Source: Microbacterium dauci (GTDB lineage Bacteria > Actinomycetota > Actinomycetes > Actinomycetales > Microbacteriaceae). From it: a stretch of 64,000 nucleotides of DNA. Under the pieces are notes generated by a model. It ran no database searches. It was not told the DNA's origin and worked only from the letters and a program-made list of their open reading frames with translations. Made by a program: the position numbers and the translations under genes. The stretch covers positions 248,001 to 312,000 of the forward strand of contig NZ_JASJND010000006.1 in the NCBI RefSeq assembly GCF_030065535.1. Reading direction: 5' to 3'. This document shows, in pieces, positions 60,354-64,000 of the stretch (position 1 is its first letter; every line of letters starts with the position of its first letter).

Positions 60354-61781
60354 CTAGTAGACCGTCGTCGGGGTCTGGTCGAGGGATTCGTCGTCCAAGT
60401 GGCGGGTCTCGTCGCCGGGCAGTGGCTGCGGCCCCGCCTGCGCGGCCTTCAGGATGAGACGGAACTCGACGACCGCGAGGGCGGCGTAGATCGCGGTGAA
60501 GGCGACGAGCGAGATGAGGACGGTCCACCCGGGCACGCTCGGGGAGACGCCGTCTTCGGTGCGCATGAGACCGAACACGATCCAGGGCTGGCGGCCCATC
60601 TCGGTGAAGATCCAGCCGACGAGGCTGCCGAAGAGGGGGAGCGGTGCCGACCAGATCGCGACGCGCCACATCCAGTCCGCGACCGGGCGCTTCGCCTTCT
60701 TGCGGGTGACCCAGAGACCGGCGACCGAGATGAGGGTGGCGATGCCGCCGAAGCCCATCATCCAGCGGAACGACCAGTAGGTGACCCAGATCTCGGGCAT
60801 GTAGTCGATGCCGGCGCCGTAGATCTGCTCGTAGTCGGCCTGCAGGTCGTTGAGGCCTTCGACGCAACCGTCGAACGTGTGCGTCGACAGGAACGAGAGG
60901 AGGTAGGGCACGCGGAGCGACCAGACCTCTTCGGTGCCGTCGGGCGTGCCGATGGAGAAGATCGAGAACGAGGCATCCGCGCCACAGGCCGAGTTCCACA
61001 GCGCTTCGGCCGCGGCCATCTTCATCGGCTGCGTCTCGACCATCACGAGCCCCAGCTGGTCGCCGCTGATGGCGGTGCCGACGAACGAGACGATCATGAA
61101 CCAGGCGCCGTAGCGGAGGGCGGGGCGCATCGTGTCGACGTGCTGCCCGCGGCGCAGGTGGAAGGCGGCGACGGCGACGATGACGGCGGCGGCGAACATG
61201 AACGCCGAGAAGATCGTGTGCGGGAACGCCGCGAGGGCAACCGGGTTGGTGAGGAGTGCGAAGAAGTCGACGAGTTCGGCGCGCCCGGTCTCGGCGTTGA
61301 ACTCGTAGCCGACCGGGTTCTGCATGAAGGCGTTCGCGGTGAGGATGAAGTAGGCCGACATGATCGAGCCGAACGCGGTCGCCCAGATCGTCAGGAGGTG
61401 GATGCGGCGGGGCAGCTTGTCCCAGCCGAAGATCCACAGGCCGATGAACGTCGCCTCGAAGAAGAAGGCCATGAGGCCCTCGAAGGCGAGCGGGGCGCCG
61501 AAGACGTCACCGGTGAAGCGCGAGTAGGACGACCAGTTCATGCCGAACTGGAACTCCTGGACGATGCCGGTGACCACGCCCATCGCGAAGTTGATGAGGA
61601 AGATCTTGCCGAACAGTCGCGTCAGGTGCAGCCAGCGAACATCGCCGGTGCGGTGCCAGATCGTCTGGAACACGGCGACCGTGAGGGCCATGCCGAGCGT
61701 GAGCGGCACGAAGAGGTAGTGGTACAGCGTCGTTAGGCCGAACTGCCATCGAGCGAGGATGAGCGGGTCCAGAAAGTCCAC
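60354..61781 (-). CDS. cydA: Cytochrome bd quinol oxidase subunit I
   Basis: 475 residues from the GTG at 61781 (AAGGA upstream); the frame extends to 61832, but that start would lie near the -10 box. CydA carries all three hemes and oxidises quinol, reducing O2 to water with high affinity. Heme ligands: His in TTLYHYLFVPLT (b595) and His in FPHTIFSAFMFA (b558), with the Met partner further on; GRQPWIVFGLMRTEDG is the family signature. The loop before it is short, so it is a short-Q-loop enzyme as in actinobacteria and Firmicutes. First gene of cydABDC. Confidence 0.96.
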   Translation of the reverse strand: MDFLDPLILARWQFGLTTLYHYLFVPLTLGMALTVAVFQTIWHRTGDVRWLHLTRLFGKIFLINFAMGVVTGIVQEFQFGMNWSSYSRFTGDVFGAPLAFEGLMAFFFEATFIGLWIFGWDKLPRRIHLLTIWATAFGSIMSAYFILTANAFMQNPVGYEFNAETGRAELVDFFALLTNPVALAAFPHTIFSAFMFAAAVIVAVAAFHLRRGQHVDTMRPALRYGAWFMIVSFVGTAISGDQLGLVMVETQPMKMAAAEALWNSACGADASFSIFSIGTPDGTEEVWSLRVPYLLSFLSTHTFDGCVEGLNDLQADYEQIYGAGIDYMPEIWVTYWSFRWMMGFGGIATLISVAGLWVTRKKAKRPVADWMWRVAIWSAPLPLFGSLVGWIFTEMGRQPWIVFGLMRTEDGVSPSVPGWTVLISLVAFTAIYAALAVVEFRLILKAAQAGPQPLPGDETRHLDDESLDQTPTTVY

Positions 61782-61810
61782 GGGCTTGGTCCTTCCACGG
61801 GTATGTTCCG

Positions 61811-61816
61811 ACCCTA
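61811..61816 (-). promoter_or_regulatory. -10 box (TAGGGT) of the cydABDC promoter
   Basis: Minus strand TAGGGT about 30 nt before the GTG start, giving a short leader with its own ribosome site. It lies in the 135-bp gap between the regulator gene and cydA. Confidence 0.5.
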
Positions 61817-61916
61817 CGATCGGGCGGCTCACCCGTGGGGATATTCGGGCCGTGCAAAATAGCCGGTCGTGCGCGTAGGTGTCGAAGGAGGGGGGCGATG
61901 CGCGCCGTCGCGGGCC

Positions 61917-62546
61917 TCAGCCGCTGGTGTCGGGGCGGCGACGCATGAGCTGGATGACGCATTCGCGCGGGTCGCACGAGGGGCGCATCCCGACGACCTC
62001 GAGAGGACCGCCGACTTCGCGGAGGGTGCCGCGCATGAGACCGAGGTGCACCTCGCACAGCTTGTCGCGGTGTCCTGCCTGGGACTCAGCGTGCGCGCAG
62101 GGGGTGAGTTCGACGGTGAGGTCGTCTTCATCGACGACGGGGTCGAAGCCGCCGTCGAGCAGCTGTTCGACAAGGGCGTCGAGTTGGTGCTGGGACTCGC
62201 CGGTGAGGGCCCCGGCGGTCTCGGGCATGACCTTGCGCATCAGCTCGCCGCGGCTGATGGCTGCCTGCACTTTGCGGCGGTGCTCGTCGCTGGAGACCTG
62301 GGCGCCGTCGACGGCGCGGTAGAGCACTCGGGGGCGGCCGCGAACGGCGCGCTTCTCGGTTTCGGTCGCGACGAAGCCGCGCTCGATGAGGCGTTGGAGG
62401 TGCTCGCGGACGGTGTTGGCGTGGAGGCCGGTCGCGGTGACAAGGTCGCCGACGGTCTGGTGAGGGGTTGTCTGGAGCAGGTGGAGGATCTCCACGCGCG
62501 AAGCGGTGGAGATGGCGCTGTACGCGACTGGACGCCCCGACGTCAT
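61917..62546 (-). CDS. Winged-helix regulator with cysteine cluster (ArsR/SufR-like), next to cyd
   Basis: 209 residues from the ATG at 62546 (GGAGG upstream). The helix-turn-helix (about 10-75) reads SRVEILHLLQ, TVGDLVTATGLHANTVREHLQRLIERGFV, and RGRPRVLYR. The C-terminal part holds four Cys: PCAHAESQ, KLCEVHLG and SCDPRECVI, spaced as C-X13-C, then C-X4-C about 27 residues on. Fe-S-binding SufR-type regulators have a comparable arrangement. Its position just upstream of cydA on the same strand suggests redox or oxygen control of cytochrome bd; this is inference. Confidence 0.8.
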   Translation of the reverse strand: MTSGRPVAYSAISTASRVEILHLLQTTPHQTVGDLVTATGLHANTVREHLQRLIERGFVATETEKRAVRGRPRVLYRAVDGAQVSSDEHRRKVQAAISRGELMRKVMPETAGALTGESQHQLDALVEQLLDGGFDPVVDEDDLTVELTPCAHAESQAGHRDKLCEVHLGLMRGTLREVGGPLEVVGMRPSCDPRECVIQLMRRRPDTSG

Positions 62547-62586
62547 GCCTCCATTATCGCCCGCCCCGCGGGCGGTGGCGCGGTCG

Positions 62587-62592
62587 TAGGGT
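62587..62592 (+). promoter_or_regulatory. -10 box (TAGGGT) for leaderless DUF427 mRNA
   Basis: TAGGGT, 6 nt (GAGGAC), then ATG at 62599. Confidence 0.55.
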
Positions 62593-62598
62593 GAGGAC

Positions 62599-63096
62599 AT
62601 GCGGCATCCCGAACCAGATCCAGTCGGTCCCGGCCAGGAGAGCGTGTGGGACTATCCGCGCCCGCCGCGGGTCGAGCGTGTCGAGGGGCGCGTGACCATC
62701 ACCCTCGGTGGTGAGGTCATCGTCGACACGTCGGATGTGGTGCGGATTCTCGAGACCAGCCACCCGCCGGTCTACGCCTTGCCGATCGCCGCGTTCGTGC
62801 CCGGTTCGTTGACGGATGCCGAGGGCTCTTCGGTGTGCGAGTTCAAAGGCGCCGCGCGGTACTTCGACGTCCACGGTGGCGGCAGGGTGCGGGAGCGGGC
62901 GGGGTGGGGGTATCCGTCGCCGGAGCCCGGCTATGAGGTTCTCGCCGACCGGGTGTCCGTGTACGGGCAGGGGATGGACGAGTGCACCGTGGCGGGCGAG
63001 GTCGTCGTACCGCAGCCTGGGAGGTACTACGGCGGATGGATCACGAGCTGGGTCGTCGGTCCCTTCAAGGGCGGACCCGGCTCGATGGGGTGGTGA
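62599..63096 (+). CDS. DUF427 domain protein
   Basis: 165 residues, soluble. The core RVEGRVTITLGGEVIVDTSDVVRILETSHPPVYALP (key VRILETSHPPVYALP) and a second half with VCEFKGAARYFDV and PEPGYEVLADRVSVYG match DUF427, a small beta-rich fold of unknown function often annotated as nucleotidyltransferase-like. It begins leaderless. It stands alone, divergent from the cyd regulator gene by 52 bp. Confidence 0.85.
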   Translation: MRHPEPDPVGPGQESVWDYPRPPRVERVEGRVTITLGGEVIVDTSDVVRILETSHPPVYALPIAAFVPGSLTDAEGSSVCEFKGAARYFDVHGGGRVRERAGWGYPSPEPGYEVLADRVSVYGQGMDECTVAGEVVVPQPGRYYGGWITSWVVGPFKGGPGSMGW

Positions 63097-63238
63097 CCGC
63101 GTTGCGGGGTGCGGGCGCAGCGCGCGGTCGCCCCGCGAGCAGAGCGAGTCGAAGCGCCGGAACCGAGGCGGTTCAGAACGGCGGAAGTGTGATGTCGGCA
63201 GGGGTGAAGGCGACGGCCGGGGTGGGCGCGTCTTCTCT

Positions 63239-63430
63239 CTAGATCCTGCCGAGGGGTGAGGTCCATTCGATGACACCACCCGAAAGTTGTCGGACGTTCC
63301 AGTACGTGCAGTGCTTCATCGAGTGATGTCGCTGGCACAGGTGGCAAAGTTTGCAGGTGTGGGTCTTCCCGCCGAGCGCGTGATCCTCGTTGTGGTCGAT
63401 CTGGCAGCGGACCGCAGCGTCAGGGAGCGG
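63239..63430 (-). pseudogene. C-terminal remnant of a DUF222/HNH endonuclease (13E12-type)
   Basis: The minus strand encodes, with no start codon of its own, PLPDAAVRCQIDHNEDHALGG, THTCKLCHLCQRHHSMKH and VRQLSGGVIEWTSPLGRI before a TAG stop at 63239-63241. This is the HNH end of the DUF222-HNH family found as repeats in actinobacteria. About 300-400 residues of the usual protein, including the DUF222 domain and the CRFPGC motif, are missing. The break lies where the stop codon of the upstream Pro-rich protein falls, in another frame, so a deletion or recombination joined the two. Confidence 0.7.
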
Positions 63431-64000
63431 GTGTTTCGGGGGCAGGCGACGGTGCCACCGGGGCCGGCGTCTCGGCCGGAGTGGTCGGTTCCGGTTCGGG
63501 CTCGGGTTCGGGCTCGGTCGGCTCCGTCGGCTCCGGTTCGGGTGTCGTCGGTGTCGGTTCGGGGCTCTCGACCTCTTCGGTCGGCTCCGGTTCGGGGGTG
63601 GGGCTGGGTGATTCCTCTTCTTGCTCCACCGGTCGCTCGTTGCTCACGACCACCTCGGCGGGCACCGTCACGGTCGGGGTCGGGGTGCTGGCGGGGGAGG
63701 GCTCGGTGACAACCGGCGCGTCGACCGGGTCGTCATCCGGCGAGCCGAAGGCGCCGAGTCCCCACGCGCCGAGGCCGAGGGTCGCGATCGCGCCGACGGT
63801 GGCGGCACCGATCAGGAGGCCGCGTCGTCTGCCACGACGAACGTCGGATGCCGCGGCCGCGTCGGAACCATCGGTGCCGAGGTGCAAGATCGCGGTCCGC
63901 GGCGCAGCGGCATCCGTCGAGATTGCGGCCATGGCACCGGTCGCTTCGGGGTCGGGGGTCGGTGTCGCCACCGCCTCCGTCAACGCGGACGCGCCGTCGA
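63420..64000 (-). CDS. Membrane protein with Pro/Glu/Thr-rich C-terminal tail (5' end outside window)
   Basis: The frame is open to the window edge; a TTG at 63983 is the first possible start but probably internal. The visible part has a polar cytosolic segment, basic DVRRGRRRG, one membrane segment (LLIGAATVGAIATLGLGAWGL) and then about 100 residues rich in Pro, Glu and Thr (repeated PEPEPTEP) that would lie outside the membrane. No catalytic domain is visible; the missing N-terminal part could be a sigma factor, kinase or anti-sigma module. The last few residues may come from fused HNH-gene DNA read in a different frame. Confidence 0.6.
   Translation of the reverse strand, partial: DGASALTEAVATPTPDPEATGAMAAISTDAAAPRTAILHLGTDGSDAAAASDVRRGRRRGLLIGAATVGAIATLGLGAWGLGAFGSPDDDPVDAPVVTEPSPASTPTPTVTVPAEVVVSNERPVEQEEESPSPTPEPEPTEEVESPEPTPTTPEPEPTEPTEPEPEPEPEPTTPAETPAPVAPSPAPETPAP

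Noticed and set aside
59313..61736. 807-codon plus-strand ORF opposite cydB and cydA
   Set aside because: Composition is an antisense artefact; the minus strand carries canonical cytochrome bd subunits.

Overview
The window is high-GC DNA from an actinobacterium, most likely of the family Microbacteriaceae (Microbacterium-like; genus not certain). Grounds are strongly GC-ending codons, frequent GTG starts, many ATGA/GTGA gene overlaps, NusG with a long acidic N-terminal extension, cydABDC, a RamB-type regulator beside glyoxylate-shunt genes, and the block hadAB-like/murB/aspC ... tRNA-Trp-secE-nusG-rplK-rplA ... rplJ-rplL, whose order matches what I recall of Streptomyces and Mycobacterium. 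All coordinates and motifs come from reading the sequence; no database search was run.

Layout. 1-8.7 kb: 3' end of a PutA-type P5C dehydrogenase, M18 aminopeptidase, secreted transglycosylase-like protein, NYN nuclease, lactonase, TauE/SafE permease (behind a tiny leaderless reading frame), two hot-dog dehydratase subunits and murB. 8.7-16.4 kb: aspartate-type aminotransferase, an ABC-2 exporter with its own two-component system, methionine aminopeptidase, and a DEAD-box RNA helicase. 16.5-21.4 kb: glyoxylate shunt (aceB-aceA) divergent from a RamB/ScfR-type regulator. 21.4-31.1 kb: a PucR regulator divergent from a complete putrescine-to-succinate operon (GABA transaminase, putrescine oxidase, universal stress protein, APC permease, two aldehyde dehydrogenases). 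31.3-34.1 kb: tRNA-Trp, secE, nusG, rplK, rplA. 34.2-41.9 kb: flavin oxidoreductase, cystine-type ABC transporter, oxidoreductase, MFS-MarR pair with a triple operator, and an orphan YqaJ nuclease. 42.0-43.1 kb: rplJ-rplL with a structured leader. 43.2-47.9 kb: LacI-controlled sugar ABC importer lacking its own ATPase. 48.0-55.97 kb: DUF3105/DUF305 pair, PAP2 phosphatase, HerA-like ATPase plus GNAT, MFS symporter, NAD(P)-binding protein. 55.97-62.5 kb: cydABDC preceded by a cysteine-containing winged-helix regulator. 62.6-64 kb: DUF427 protein, a remnant of a DUF222/HNH endonuclease, and the end of a membrane protein with a Pro/Glu/Thr-rich tail.

Gene function ties together around carbon and nitrogen scavenging: proline, putrescine, GABA, C2 units (glyoxylate shunt), cystine and sugars feed central metabolism, with respiration supported by cytochrome bd. 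Gene expression shows a consistent style. At least twelve starts sit 6-7 nt downstream of a TANNNT -10 box (leaderless mRNA), translational coupling through ATGA/GTGA/TGATG is common, and gene ends carry long perfect hairpins. Two copies of an imperfect palindromic intergenic repeat (about 75-90 bp) are present. I saw no CRISPR array, insertion sequence or prophage.
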